NCBI GenBank assembly: GCA_009869945.1 | Contig: WIXG01000138.1 | Span: 62,001-126,000 of the forward strand | Origin: Mesaphorura yosii | Lineage: Eukaryota > Arthropoda > Collembola > Poduromorpha > Tullbergiidae | Direction: 5' to 3' | Length of the DNA stretch: 64,000 bases | Part shown: positions 49,132 to 60,978 of the stretch, piece by piece | How positions within the stretch are numbered: the first letter of the stretch is position 1 | Layout: every line of letters starts with the position of its first letter | The notes under the pieces: generated by a model | The model's database searches: none | Seen by the model: the letters and a program-made list of their open reading frames with translations, nothing else | Told to the model about the DNA's origin: nothing | Program-made: the position numbers and the translations under genes

Positions 49132-51481
49132 ATGTCTTCAGAAATGACTCCAGCAGTTGATGTTTCGTCTCACTCCATTTCCCAAATCGCATTCGGCAGC
49201 GGAACTAGTCCGGGACAGACCATAGATTGGATTCCCACATGTGAAGAAGTGGCGGCAAGTGTAGCAGTCCAAGTAGCAAACCTCCTCCGTGCTCAATTTC
49301 CACAGCTTGGAAAGAAACCTGGAAAGGCAGCTAATTCCGCAACTGACGACTACGTCAGTGCTTCAGCTATTAATGCGACCTCTGATTATGTCAGTCCTTC
49401 CGTCGTGGATTCCTTAATGAACGATTCAAACTTCACTCCTACAGCTGACTCTGCTCCTACTTTTCATACAAATGATCTCATTGGAAGATTTATTGAAGTA
49501 TTTAGCAAGCGCCTGGAAGGAGAGATTCGCTCACCATCGCTGTCACAAAATAATGGTTTAAATCCATCCAGTACTTCCTCATCCACCAGCTCTACGATTC
49601 CGGTTGTTGTCAATGGCCACAATAATCATTTCCATGATGATGGGAACGAGTACCTTAATGCTGACGAGACTATACTTGGAATTATCAATCAAAGACGCCA
49701 GCGAGAGCAAGAAGCTGCTGCAACTGTACAGCCTACCCGGAAACCATTTTATCGGCGTCTTTCCTTCAAAGGATTCAAGAAGGGTAGGTTTTTCAAGCAG
49801 CAGTCATCAGAGGAGCAACAGACGAACGGAGTTCCTTCAACGTCAAGCAGTACGAAATGCAAAAGCGACAAGAACAAAGCAAAGTTTGCGAAAATACTTG
49901 TCGAATGTCAAAAGGAAGGTATTGTAAATTACTTGAGTGGAGAAAACATGGATGGAACACAAAAATGGGCGAAGTGTCGTTTAGTTCTGGTCAAGACAGT
50001 TGGAGGCTATATGCTAGAATTTTATTCGCCACCGAAGGTACAAATTCAGTGAATCTCTTAACTGAAGCATCGTTTTTGAAAACAATTATCATGCAATTTT
50101 TCTTTCCTGAATCGTAGGCTGTGAAACCAAAGTCAGGAGTATTTTGCTTCCTTATAAAAGAAGCTCGCGAAACCACAGCGTTGGAGATGCCGGACCGAGA
50201 AAACACATTTGTGCTTAAAGCCGATAACAGCTTAGAGTATGTCATTGAAGCCACAAACGTGAACGACATGAAATCATGGTTGTCGGTTATCAAATACTCC
50301 ATGCGGGATTCAAATGATTCAGTAGAACGGCAGCAGTCAAATAACAGTCACACTGGGACACTCAGAAGCACCACAGGAATTTCAAATTCAGGAAATGGTC
50401 TCGCAAGTCCTGGCGCAGATTCCGCGGACGAATCTCAGATCACAAGCCTGACGACCCCAGCATCAAGTACGATCTTGCATAATCCTCCACAGTTACCACC
50501 TCGTGTTATCGCAGCCAATTCACCAGGTGCACCAGAACTAGGTAATTTAGAAGATTCTACTGCGCTCAGTTTATCTTTAACTTTTAAGTGACTATTACAC
50601 GCTACGTTTACATTTTCACAGTTCATGGAGGTCTTAATGGAAACCCAATCCTTGAGCTGCGGAATAATCCAGTTATTCCAATGCCAGCGGCCGCTGCCAC
50701 AGGCCAGGGTGACCCTCTCCCAGTTCGAGACATCTATTCAGCTTTGCAAGAGTATCCGTGGTTTCACGGAACCCTGTCCCGTTCTGAAGCTGCTCGCCTA
50801 GTTCTTCAGGAGCAGCACGAAGGACATGGCACCTTCCTAGTGCGACAAAGTGAAACACGAGTTGGAGAGTTTGTTCTTACGTTTAATTTCCAGGGCAAAG
50901 CAAAGGTAAAGTCAAAGATTCAGTTATTTCAGCACGCAGAAAGATTTAATTGATTGTGTCTTCCCTGTTCTCTGCCTTTCTAGCATTTACGAATGACGTT
51001 AAGTCCAGAAGGCCAGTGCCGAGTGCAACATTTATGGTTTCAGTCTGTCTTTGATATGCTGGAACACTTTCGGCATCAACCGATTCCTCTCGAGTCTGGA
51101 GGCACTTCGGATGTCACTCTCACTGAGTTCGTTGTCGCATTGCCGTCATTAGTAAGTATTCGTCTTTGCAACACCAACTTAAAATTGTATATGCCTTTTG
51201 TATTAATTGTCATTTTCGTGTAGCGTGGATTGAGCCAGCTCCATTCTCATCGGAATTCCGACCGATCTCGTCAGCCACTTGTTCCTGAGGCTCAAATGGT
51301 AAGCCACTAATTGTAAGTGTGGAAAAATTACTATGATGCTATTAACAACGTCCGCTTTGCACAGGTCGTAACCCACAGCGGGTCAGTGCGTCTAAGAAGT
51401 GAATCAATGGAAAGAATCCAGCGTGAACAGTCTTCGGGTGGTAACAGTCGGGCCGTAGAAAATACCTACAGCTTCGTCTAA
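49132..51481 (+). CDS. Lnk: SH2B adapter protein (Lnk)
   Basis: Six coding exons: 49132..50037, 50118..50541, 50622..50905, 50984..51151, 51224..51298 and 51365..51481, giving 657 residues. SH2B/Lnk adaptors bind activated receptor tyrosine kinases and JAK and tune insulin-type signalling. The N terminus has a dimerisation helix ([20 protein letters not shown], about 35-55). A PH domain follows at about 250-365, ending in the helix [12 protein letters not shown]. The SH2 domain at about 488-585 starts at [16 protein letters not shown], with the phosphotyrosine-binding arginine in GTFLVRQSE. The last residues, [10 protein letters not shown], keep the conserved C-terminal tyrosine that recruits Cbl in vertebrate APS. 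Long serine-rich linkers separate the domains. The chosen ATG is the first in-frame one. Two out-of-frame upstream ATGs lie nearby. Confidence 0.93.
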
Positions 51482-52678
51482 CACTGCGTTTTGAAGGAAG
51501 GCTTTTGGATAACCGATCAAACTACATTGTGACCTGTATCAAATGAACAGAGGCTCATCTAAACTAAGATTACTTTTTAACGTTTTGTGTATGATCCTTT
51601 AATTTCGTGTGTTCCGTAAAATATTTGACCAGTCTAGTTTCTCCGTAATGTTTTAGTTCTTTCGAGTCCAATCTCAGTTGCGCGTTAGTACAAAATTCGA
51701 CAACTTAAGAATCTCCTTGTCCTTTTACAAGGTCCTGCGACTCACGGGTATGATCCACCTTTGAGTATTGTGAAACCAAATACCTTAATCCTTTCAAGAT
51801 AATTTGTAAAACACGCCGTTCTGAATTTAATGCTTTCACCTTTTCTAGGCCATCTTTTGGATTCTTACTTTTTATGTTTCCGTTCTCATAATTATCGTCT
51901 CAGGAGTAGATGAACAAGGTAAATGAAATGACGAAATTAAATTAATGCTGATGAGCAACATGAATTATTTTATGAACATTGATTTATCTCTCTGACAAAT
52001 CAAACTTGTAACAAATTACTGTAGCCTTTAGCTTTGCAACTGGTCGTTAATATAGTATCTAAGCAAGAGAGTCTCATATATTCTCCATGTACATTCATCG
52101 ATTTCATAGGCAGTCCAAACTTCCATATTTTTATGAAGACTAGATTAAGCACGGAAATATAGCTTGGAAAGATCGAATGACCAGACACTGTATTTTTAAC
52201 TGCCAACCACAGTCAATCATTCTCCTGTCTTCTCTCGTGTTGTGAATTTCTTAAGACTACATAGCGACTTTAATCGAATTGTGATGCTAACAGCTAAAAC
52301 CAGTTTACTCTTTGCAAATCAGTATCTTCTCCTTCAGTCAATGAAGCACAATGACAAAAACTATACTAATGACAATAGTATTGTATCTTCGTAGCAACTT
52401 TAGTTGTAATTGCTTCCAAACATTGTTGGATAATCACTCGTAAAACTTCTTACTTCTTAGCGTCGACTCGATGTCAATCGCACAGATCGATTTGCGGCTA
52501 TTCTTGTTGTGGACAATAGATAAAACTTAGTGTAGTTGAAGGTTCGAAAGATATGGCGAAAATGGAGAGATTTCAAGTTATAGTACTTCAGCCAGCTTTT
52601 ATGCTTAATTTATAAATTATAAATCATGAAGAAATATAGACGTATTTATTGTATCTCGAGATCATTAGATGCGGGTGT

Positions 52679-52684
52679 AATAAA
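52679..52684 (+). other. candidate poly(A) signal AATAAA for Lnk
   Basis: An exact AATAAA about 1.2 kb beyond the Lnk stop, in the sequence GTGTAATAAATTTACC. It would give a long 3' UTR. Confidence 0.35.
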
Positions 52685-53631
52685 TTTACCCTTCTTGGAG
52701 GAATTTGTCTTTCGGAAAATATGATTCCGTCTTCATGTGGGGTGATTGAAATTCGAGGGATTCATTTGTATCAGAATTTCATTTTATTCTCATTTAAAGT
52801 TTTTGGATAAATCCAGCTTACTTGAAATTACAATATTTTAATATTCGTTTCTTCAGTTTCTTAAAAAACCTACTTGAAGCGTGGCCGGACGCCTTGACAG
52901 GAATTCTTTAAAAAACGGCATCGTTTTATACAATAATCAGATGATTATGCTCAACTAAAATGCATGTCAATTTTAAATTCAATGATTTCTAGCGTAAAAA
53001 CTCCCGGAGAAGATTTCATACGCCAAATTCCCTAGTTTACGAATACCTGAGAGCTTTACTCGTAATCGTTAGTTACAATCCTACGCTGATATGAAACAAA
53101 ACACAGTATTTCATAGGACTACAACCTTACATCCAATTTAAGTTAACTACAGTACAGTCTATGTTAATAATTCTTGCCTCTTGTGCTCCATTTTGGGTAA
53201 AACTCAGTAGTTCAATTCTTACACTATTTAAACAACTAATAACTAAAATCAACCTGAAGGAAAATCATTGCATTCGTTAAAAGTTGTACATAAAATCAAT
53301 TGAGTTAGCTTGAAAGTAAAATTTGGAGGACTTCAAGATCCGTTTTGGGCAAAAGTTTATCTTGGACACGGTCCCTGAATTTTATACCCTAATTTTCATT
53401 CTTCAATTCATTAGTCTTACGTAATGTTGTTAAGTGCTGATGACTTTACATTCGGGATTTGGTTTACAATACAACATTAGTCTCGTCTATAAATGCTCGC
53501 TTCTCATTAATTAATTACTCACTATTTAGCACATGCAAGGAAAAATCTTTTCAATCTAGCCTGTTAACACTATTCTCTTAACGAACTTAGCAAGAAAATT
53601 TAATACTCTGTGTGATTAGTTTGGAACACCT

Positions 53632-53637
53632 TTTATT
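53632..53637 (-). other. candidate poly(A) signal for Tao
   Basis: TTTATT on the plus strand reads AATAAA on the minus strand, 154 bases beyond the Tao stop codon. Confidence 0.4.
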
Positions 53638-53790
53638 AGTTCTTTCAGTTACTTTAGGTGCAAGTTAATACGCAATTCTTACTTACTTTAAAACAGAATT
53701 TGTCACTTCTATGCATGAAATTGTTTGATACCGGATTGTTTGCCAGTGGGTGTGAGTGTAAGTAGATGGTTCCAGTTTTAGACCTAACTT

Positions 53791-56700
53791 TCATAGGCTG
53801 TTGGGGCCCACCGAAGTGGAGCTATTGCTATGAACTAAACTCAGCATGCTTCCAGATTTTGCGTCGTCCTCATACAGTTCTCTTGGAGGTTCAGTTAGAG
53901 CCAACGTACTGCAATTTGGAAGAGAAACTCTAAGTTCCTTATTCGTGTAGAAAGGTATGCACAAATCTCACCTAATACCACGACGAGTTGACTCTTCGTC
54001 AAATTGTTCCAATTCCCTCATTTGTCTCTCCTGAATAAGGCGAATGCGCTCTGACCTCTCACTTCCAAATTGTTGAAGCTCTTCTTTCATCTGGGAAAAC
54101 GAAGTCATAACTCATTTCTGTTCCACTGCCATACCTGAAAATAATTGAAGCACTCACCTTATGCTCCAGAAGGTCTCGTCGCACATTCACCCTATCAGAA
54201 AGTTCAGTACGTTCTCGATCACGTTGAGCCTCGGCTTGCATGCGATTCTTTGACTGATATGCAATCAAAATCTCAAGCTCCCGCTCAAGCTTCTCCTTCA
54301 GTTGCTGTACTTCAACTTCTTGGGACTCATCCAGGCGAATCTAAAATGGACCAAAGTATTTACGAATTTTCCAGCAGCACGATTACATGCTAATATTTGT
54401 TGGCTACTAACAGATTGCTTCTGAAGCATTTCAGCAATACTTTGTTCATACTGCTCTCCAAGTAACGCGAGCTTTCTTCTTTGCTCTTCCTTGAGTTTTT
54501 TAATCACTGCCTTTTGCTCATCCTTCGGTGTGTTTTGTAGAATTTGCGATTTTAGTGCTTTGTATTGAACTGTTTGAATTTTACAAGTGTCACGGAACTG
54601 CTTTCGGATTTGAATTTCCTTCTGCTTTAGACTCTTCGGCTGCTGCTTGAGTTCCAAAGCGTGTTTCTTCTTCAGTTCGCTTTCAGCTCGTCGCATGTAC
54701 TCGTGTTGATTATAAAGTTCAGTTTGGTGGAGTTTCTTAACTTGATCCTCCCTTAATTGGTGAACAGCACGCTGTTGAAAGTATTCTAGGTCTTGGGTGG
54801 ATTCATGCTGCTTCAGCAAAACGTTATGAGCCTGTTCCAATTGCTGCTGTCGCTTGTTTAATTCCTGAAATATGGAAACGCTATTAACTTCATATCTTAA
54901 TATTAATTACACAAAAAACTTTACCTCACGCAGAAGTTCTTGTTCTAGTTGGTGATATGATAGCAACTTTCGTCGTCTAAACTTGCGCACTTCCAAATCT
55001 AAATATTCCTTTTGGCTTCGTACCATTCGCTTTTCTTCTTGTTGCTCTTGTTGCTTCAAGTTATCTTTCTGTGACCTGAGAGCAAAAATGAGCATAAGTT
55101 AAGGAAAGAACTCCTCCTGATTGAAGAAGTTAAGTTCCAGTTCCAGTTCCAGCACTTACTGTAAGGTCGCTTCACGCTGTCGCTTCGGAGTAGATTCGTC
55201 TTGGCTCAGCTCACGTTTCCATCGTTCTTTGTTCTGCTTGTATTCCTTGCGTTTATGTAGCTCGAAATTCTTCCGTTCTAATTCCTGTCTTGCGATAATC
55301 TCTTTCGTTAATCTTTTTTCTTGGTTCAAATTTTGCTTCAGCTAAAAGGGCAATTTCAAGTCGTTAGTACATAATAGAAAGTAGGCTTAAGTGGTGAGGT
55401 CAAGTTACCTTGCGGTCCAATTCTAAAGAATGTCGCTGCTGAAGCTTCTCTAGTTCTTTGGAAAATTGTTGAAGAAGACTTTCATACTCACAGTCCAATG
55501 TTTTTCTATGAGCTTCCATGTCCAGTCTGCACTTTTCTTCCAACTGGAAAACAATTCCAACGTTAGTCTCTAAAAATTGAATGATGAGCAATTTGACATA
55601 CCTTGAGCAAAGCACCTTGATGTTCACGTCGCATTCGTTTGTATCCTGTCATTTGTTCGTACATGTCTTCTCTCATATGTTCTTTCTGTTGCTTCGTAAC
55701 TATTGAGGTAGTGCGAATTGTTGCAAAATTATTTGGTACTCGTTCTCCAGAAGACGTGTACGAGGCCTATGGAGAAAGATTATACCGCATAAATTTAACA
55801 AAAATGTTCACCTTATTCAAGTGCATTTCGTGCACTTACAAAGCTTCCCCTGGCTCTTGGTCGCAGGCCCATCGGTGAAAAGTTGTTGTCATCATAATCC
55901 AAGATTGGGGGGATCGAATTGGTGGAGGATGACTGTGATGACGCTGAAACTCCAACCGACTGCAACGAACGTTCTGATGTGATACTATTACTCTTGCTGC
56001 TGTCTCCACCGGCTCCTTCATCAACTCCTAAACCTGACGCGTGAAAGAAAAGCAGTTTAGCCATTGCAATACTAATTCAAAATGTATTCTTTTGCAATTG
56101 TACTTACGATCACTATCACCAAATTGACTGTCTAATTCACTAGCATCAGCCATAAGAATTTTCTTCATTTTTCTATAGTTCAGGTTATCTAAATCTCTCA
56201 CTGCAGCTTTGGTACGACTGATTAGGTCAGTAATTACATGATTCGATTTAGGTCTTGTAATAAAAGGATGCTGTTGAAAGAAACAAGAGTATATCATTAC
56301 ATATTTTAAATTCCGTGAACGGAAATTGAGATTAATGGCAAACTCAATTTACTGAAAGTAACTGTGTTGATGTCGGTCGGTCGTTAGGGTTCTTTTTTAA
56401 GCAAGCTTCGACAAAGCGACGGAAGACATCTGACCAGTTAGAAATTGGCTGAAGAACAGGGCTGTCATTCTGTGCTATATGGTACAAGGCACTCATCGCG
56501 TTCATGTTGAAATACGGAGGCTTTCGTTCAGCTGCAGAAAAATGGTGCAAATTTAGGTCACGTATTCCGTTCTGAATTCGAGTACACAGCTTTCACGATT
56601 CGCCCTACCTAATTCTATGCATGTAATTCCTAAAGACCAGACGTCCACTTTGCCATCATATTGGCCTTCATCCATAGCAAGAATAACTTCCGGGGCCATC

Positions 56701-58359
56701 CAATACGGAGTGCCGACGAAACTATTGGCGGGGCATTGAATACTGGCAGATCCAAAATCGGCTAGCTTGACTGTTCCGTTCTCCGTGAGGAGAATGTTAC
56801 CCGCTTTCACGTCACGATGAATCCGTGCCAAACCATGCAGGTGAACAAGCCCTTTGACGACTCCTTCACAAATCGCTGCAATCTCTTCTTCTTTCAAAGG
56901 CCTTTTGTGAACTTCAATAATGTCTGAAGCTGACCCAAGGCAGTACTCCATCACCAACTGAAACGGAGAGAAAACGCTTAAAGGGCTTAAAGAGTTGCGG
57001 CCTTCGAACAGTTTGTGTAAATTGATTGTGTCCCCTTACCCATGCCGTGTGTTCCTTAAGGTAGCACCCCTTGTACTCTATGGTATTTGGATGTTTCAGG
57101 AGTCTGAGGAATCGAATTTCCTTGAGAATGTCCTGCCACTTGTCCAGAGACTGTTTACCCATATACGACATTTTCTTAATGGCCACAATTTCTTTGGTCT
57201 CCTTATTCCGCGCAAAGTACACTGCACCGAAACTCCCATGACCAATTTCCCTGAGGTCTTCGAATATGCGTTCCGGATCATCGCGATCAAACAGTTCTGC
57301 CACATCAGGATCCTTCAAGCTCCCGGGCCTGCAAGAGACAACCATTTACTGTAATTGTTGTTCAGCCGGTGTCTTATCCAGGTGGTGGTATACAGCAGCT
57401 CTCACGTCAAAGCTCAGATTACCGGTGCAATAATTACTGTTAAGCTCTACGGTTTCTAGCAAGGAACTGTCATTGCATTTTTATAATTTAGCTCTACATG
57501 CTATGTGTGTGATACACAACAATCAGGAGTAGCACGTGTCTCTGCAGCTGCTAGTTGCAAGCCGGAGAGTCGTTACTTGGAGTCAACGAGCCAACAACTC
57601 ATTTAATTTTTCCGAGTTATAATCTTAGTACAATATTGCAAATCCATCATTGCACATCCAGCACACCTCACAGCACAAGTAAACAGCTGAAACCAAATAA
57701 AGCTGAGATCTCACACTTATCATTTCGGACAGGATGGACTCAATAGAATGTAGCTACCTCATTAAAAGGGAAAGGTAAACATTGCTCAATCAAAATATTT
57801 CCATATATACGCTACGCTTTAACAGCCTGGCAGCACCGTGACTGATACGGAACACTTTTATCGATACGCTTCTGGAATTCGCTTGTGCAACATTTTTCAC
57901 CCATGCGAGCATATGCTGGACTCTTGAGTTTTTACAATCACGCATATGAATAGTAATGGTGAAATTCACGCGAGCTAACAAATACTTTTCGGGCCCAAGC
58001 CTGGCCAAACAATCTGTAGTCAGAGAAAATGGCACGATTACTAAGAAAAGAGGCCGAGTTGAAAGACCTGGATAACTGGCGACTGCCCGTCTACTTTCAA
58101 TATCTATCAATCACTAAATGAATGCATGCCAGCACGACCATCAGAGCTAAATGACAGCTATCGACTTTTCATCGTTTTAACTGATTCCCTCAGTAACTCA
58201 GTTACTTGCCCATTGTCACTCCAGTCATTTAAACATTCATACCCACACAATCCATTTTAGTAGCCAACCTCCACCATAAGTGTGCACTAGTGTGTTAAGA
58301 CTACTGTGCAATCTTGCAGATTAATGATGAATTGGTTACAATTACCTGCTTTGTTCCAT
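53791..58359 (-). CDS. Tao: serine/threonine-protein kinase Tao (TAOK1-3 orthologue)
   Basis: Fourteen coding exons on the minus strand: 58346..58359, 57040..57328, 56609..56957, 56353..56531, 56108..56270, 55840..56033, 55602..55766, 55409..55543, 55160..55341, 54925..55075, 54412..54864, 54158..54340, 53972..54090 and 53791..53908, giving 897 residues. Tao is a Ste20-like kinase acting upstream of Hippo and p38 signalling and on microtubules. The kinase domain has the glycine loop IGHGSFGAV (about 33-41), lysine 56 in [13 protein letters not shown] with aspartate 150, DFG at 168-170 and the activation segment [13 protein letters not shown] serine-rich linker ([10 protein letters not shown]) follows, then a C-terminal region of glutamine/lysine/glutamate-rich coiled coils, with [13 protein letters not shown] as in vertebrate TAOKs. 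The start is inferred: a 14-base first coding exon (MEQSR) joins in phase to PGSLKDP after a 1,017-bp intron. Confidence 0.93.
55133..55152. repeat. short (GTTCCA)n-type repeat in a Tao intron
   Basis: Three tandem copies of a GTTCCA-type hexamer inside the 84-bp intron between Tao exons at 55075 and 55160, right next to the splice donor. Probably a neutral microsatellite. Confidence 0.6.
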
Positions 58360-60978
58360 GAGGGTCAAGATTGGCTGGCAAGCTTGGCAATCATTTCCTA
58401 GATTCAGGCATTGTGTAATAATTGAGAAACAAAAAACCTATCACGTCCATTTCGCTCCTGACATTGGGATTCAAAATCTACATTTTGCTTTAATACTTTT
58501 CTGATCTTCTTCATGATGAGGAGCTAACAGAAATTCGCTTTCGCCCGAGGGCGTCTGAATATTAACAACAACTAATGAATCGTTTCAGGAAATTTTTTAT
58601 CCTGCTTTTGTAAGACATTAACTCATTTAACATATTCAGAAAGTAGAGCAGAATGTACAGTAGCTTGTTCTTCAAGTAATATCACATTCCCAAAATCGAA
58701 CCCTTCGACTTTAATCACTTATTAAACTCATCATGAGGTTTAAGCTGCATCCGGTTCCCACAACCAACTGTCACTGTCATTGGACATATCTTTTGCATTC
58801 TGCCCTACAACATGCACCTCTCGGCGGGTTTCAGAACTAGCAGAACTATGTGTCACTTCTGGTATCAATTCAGACATTATCAGCAAATCTTAAAGCGCAC
58901 GAATGGGCGCTATGTTGCTCCCGATCTTTTAATCTCTCGATTGTCCATTACCCTACCCAAAATCAAGACAAAAGCCCACGACATGACTAATTACTGGATA
59001 CCATTGAACTCACTTGCACATCCTTAACGTGTGAAGATTGATTTATGACGACGAGGAATTCACTCCTGACGGTGGTTTGGTTCCCCTGCTGATCTTGTTC
59101 TTATGGGTGTGCTTTACGAGTCTACTTGGTCCGTCTTCTTGCTCTTGTCTTGTGTAGTCGGCAGACGTGAGTGTTATTAAGTCTTGATGAAAAATTCCAA
59201 AAATATTTTACTTGATTAATGTAAAACTAAGATCAGGATTAATTGGCTCGTCTATTAAGAAAGAGTTACGTTACATGATGTTAGTTATTTCTCGTCGTTA
59301 ACAACAGTCACTGCCACTGCTGTAGAAATAAAATAATGGTGTTCTGTTCATCACAAGTACAAGAGAAGAGTGAACCCGAACTGGGAGATGAAAAGTATTA
59401 CATTACACGGCCGAGGAGAGAATAGCTGCATACCCAAAGGATACAGAGAGAATTCAGAGAGAAGAGCGACTCGCAGAGACTCGAACGAGAGTAAAAAGAA
59501 GAAGCAACTCCACCTGTAACTCTACATTAAATGCTGTTTTGTCAAAGAGGAAGCGCAAGGAATGTAAATCCTCATCACCATGCGAACAAAGTGCGATGGG
59601 GAAAGAGATGAACTACGATCGCGACCGACGCGAGGGCATGTGAGATCACCGGAGAATCGGACACGTCGGCCCGAAGCCCCTATCATGCTACGTCTCGGAG
59701 ACCACCATGTTTTTCTATTTCCAGGAACAGCAGACAAAAACTTTGAGATTGACGGGCGGTACAATAATCTGTCAATTGCCAACGCGCGGCTTTTGTCAAT
59801 CGAAAACGGTCATATCATATAGCATTTCTTTGACATTTCCACAAGATATGGCACCACAATTTTGATGTGAGCACCATCCGGGTTACAACGTCTTTGAAAG
59901 GATGGATTCAAACGATTGCAAAGACTGTGTTTTGTTTGTTTTGTCGGCCCAAATCATGGGCGAGCATGCGACAAAGCATGGTCACAAAGTTCAATGGCAC
60001 TTTAGAAGGACCGAAGCGGCTGGTGGACGAGTTGACATTAATATTATTGTTGTGATGACTAAACAAATTTCTCTTCAAAGGCAAAAGGCTTCCTACTTAG
60101 AAAACGAGAAGCTCATTTTCCTTTAGTCAGACACCGCATTCTATTTTATGAGTTCGTAAAATTCATGGGAGACATGTACCTTATACCTTTGTAGCATCCT
60201 TTCATCATCGCTTCTGCCTGAAATTGCTGACAAATGACACAATTGCGATATAGTCTTTCTTTAAACTGGTCATACACGCTCTGAATTGACTCAGATGTAA
60301 AACGAAACCTTGACCAAATGCAAAATTCCTTGAAAGTGGAGTCCATTGCAGCTCTCTCCTGCCCCCTGTACTTTGGGCCTTTTTTCTAACTTGCTCGCTT
60401 GTGTCAATGCGCAAGTGTGAGACATGTACGAGTCTACCAGGCCATTATCTCTAAAATGTGATGTGGAAATAAAGCCGGCCAGGAAATGGAGCCACCCTGT
60501 CTCAAGTCTGGAGTTGAGTGACGCTGGTATTACAAAAAAACGAAACAAGTACTTCACCGGGCCGCCCACGATCTGCCGTTCAATTGAGCTTGACATTTCA
60601 TTGATTTCCTAAAGCCATGTTGTAGAATATCTTCTAGAATCAAGCATATCGTTGGAATTCATATGCTCGTTAATTCTCAAGCATGATCTGCACGGAGTCC
60701 TCTTTGTTTCTCTCGATGAGAAGCACTACAATCTTGCTGAGCATAGGCTGTGAATTTTCTCGTGGTAACTTCCTAAATTTAAACTACACAAATCTGTCCG
60801 CAACTGCTCATATTTGCTAACATATTTGCTCACGTGCCAGATTAACTATTCAGACACTGGGCCCACTGCACAGCCAAACCTTCATTATCGTGAGCGAATT
60901 TCAGTGAATTCAGAGTAAAAGGTTTTATTAAGAGTCTGCGTGCGGTATCTCTTACAGGTAAAGCATATGTTGGCAAGA
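58360..60978. other. spacer between divergent Tao and LHPP
   Basis: About 2.6 kb that must contain the Tao 5' UTR and promoter on the left, and the LHPP promoter plus a probable non-coding first exon on the right. A splice acceptor TCTCTTACAG ends at 60957, ten bases before the first in-frame LHPP ATG. The middle holds a frame with unusually few stops at 59391-60126 and several short frames at 60146-60612 with no recognised similarity. Confidence 0.45.
59391..60126 (+). pseudogene. unrecognised mostly open frame with two in-frame TGA codons
   Basis: One plus-strand frame is open from just after a TGA near 59388 to a TAG at 60124-60126, about 245 codons, broken only by TGA at 59641 and TGA at 59863. 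The first segment is rich in arginine, glutamate, lysine and serine (EERLAETRTRVKRR, SKRKRKECKSSSP). The last contains paired cysteines (CKDC) and a hydrophobic stretch INIIVVM. I do not recognise a domain. Another phase is also open for 80 codons inside the same interval, which weakens the case. It could be a decayed gene, a transposon remnant or spliced exons, so the label is tentative. Confidence 0.25.

Larger units (their letters stand above)
51482..53790. other. 3' UTRs and spacer between convergent Lnk and Tao
   Basis: About 2.3 kb of AT-rich sequence between the two stop codons. It contains candidate poly(A) signals for both genes at 52679 and 53632. No coding exon is seen. Confidence 0.55.

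Noticed and set aside
57329-57345. In-frame ATG directly before the Tao kinase exon (MVVSCR)
   Set aside because: It lies inside a good polypyrimidine/acceptor sequence TCTCTTGCAG, and the family N terminus begins right after the acceptor.
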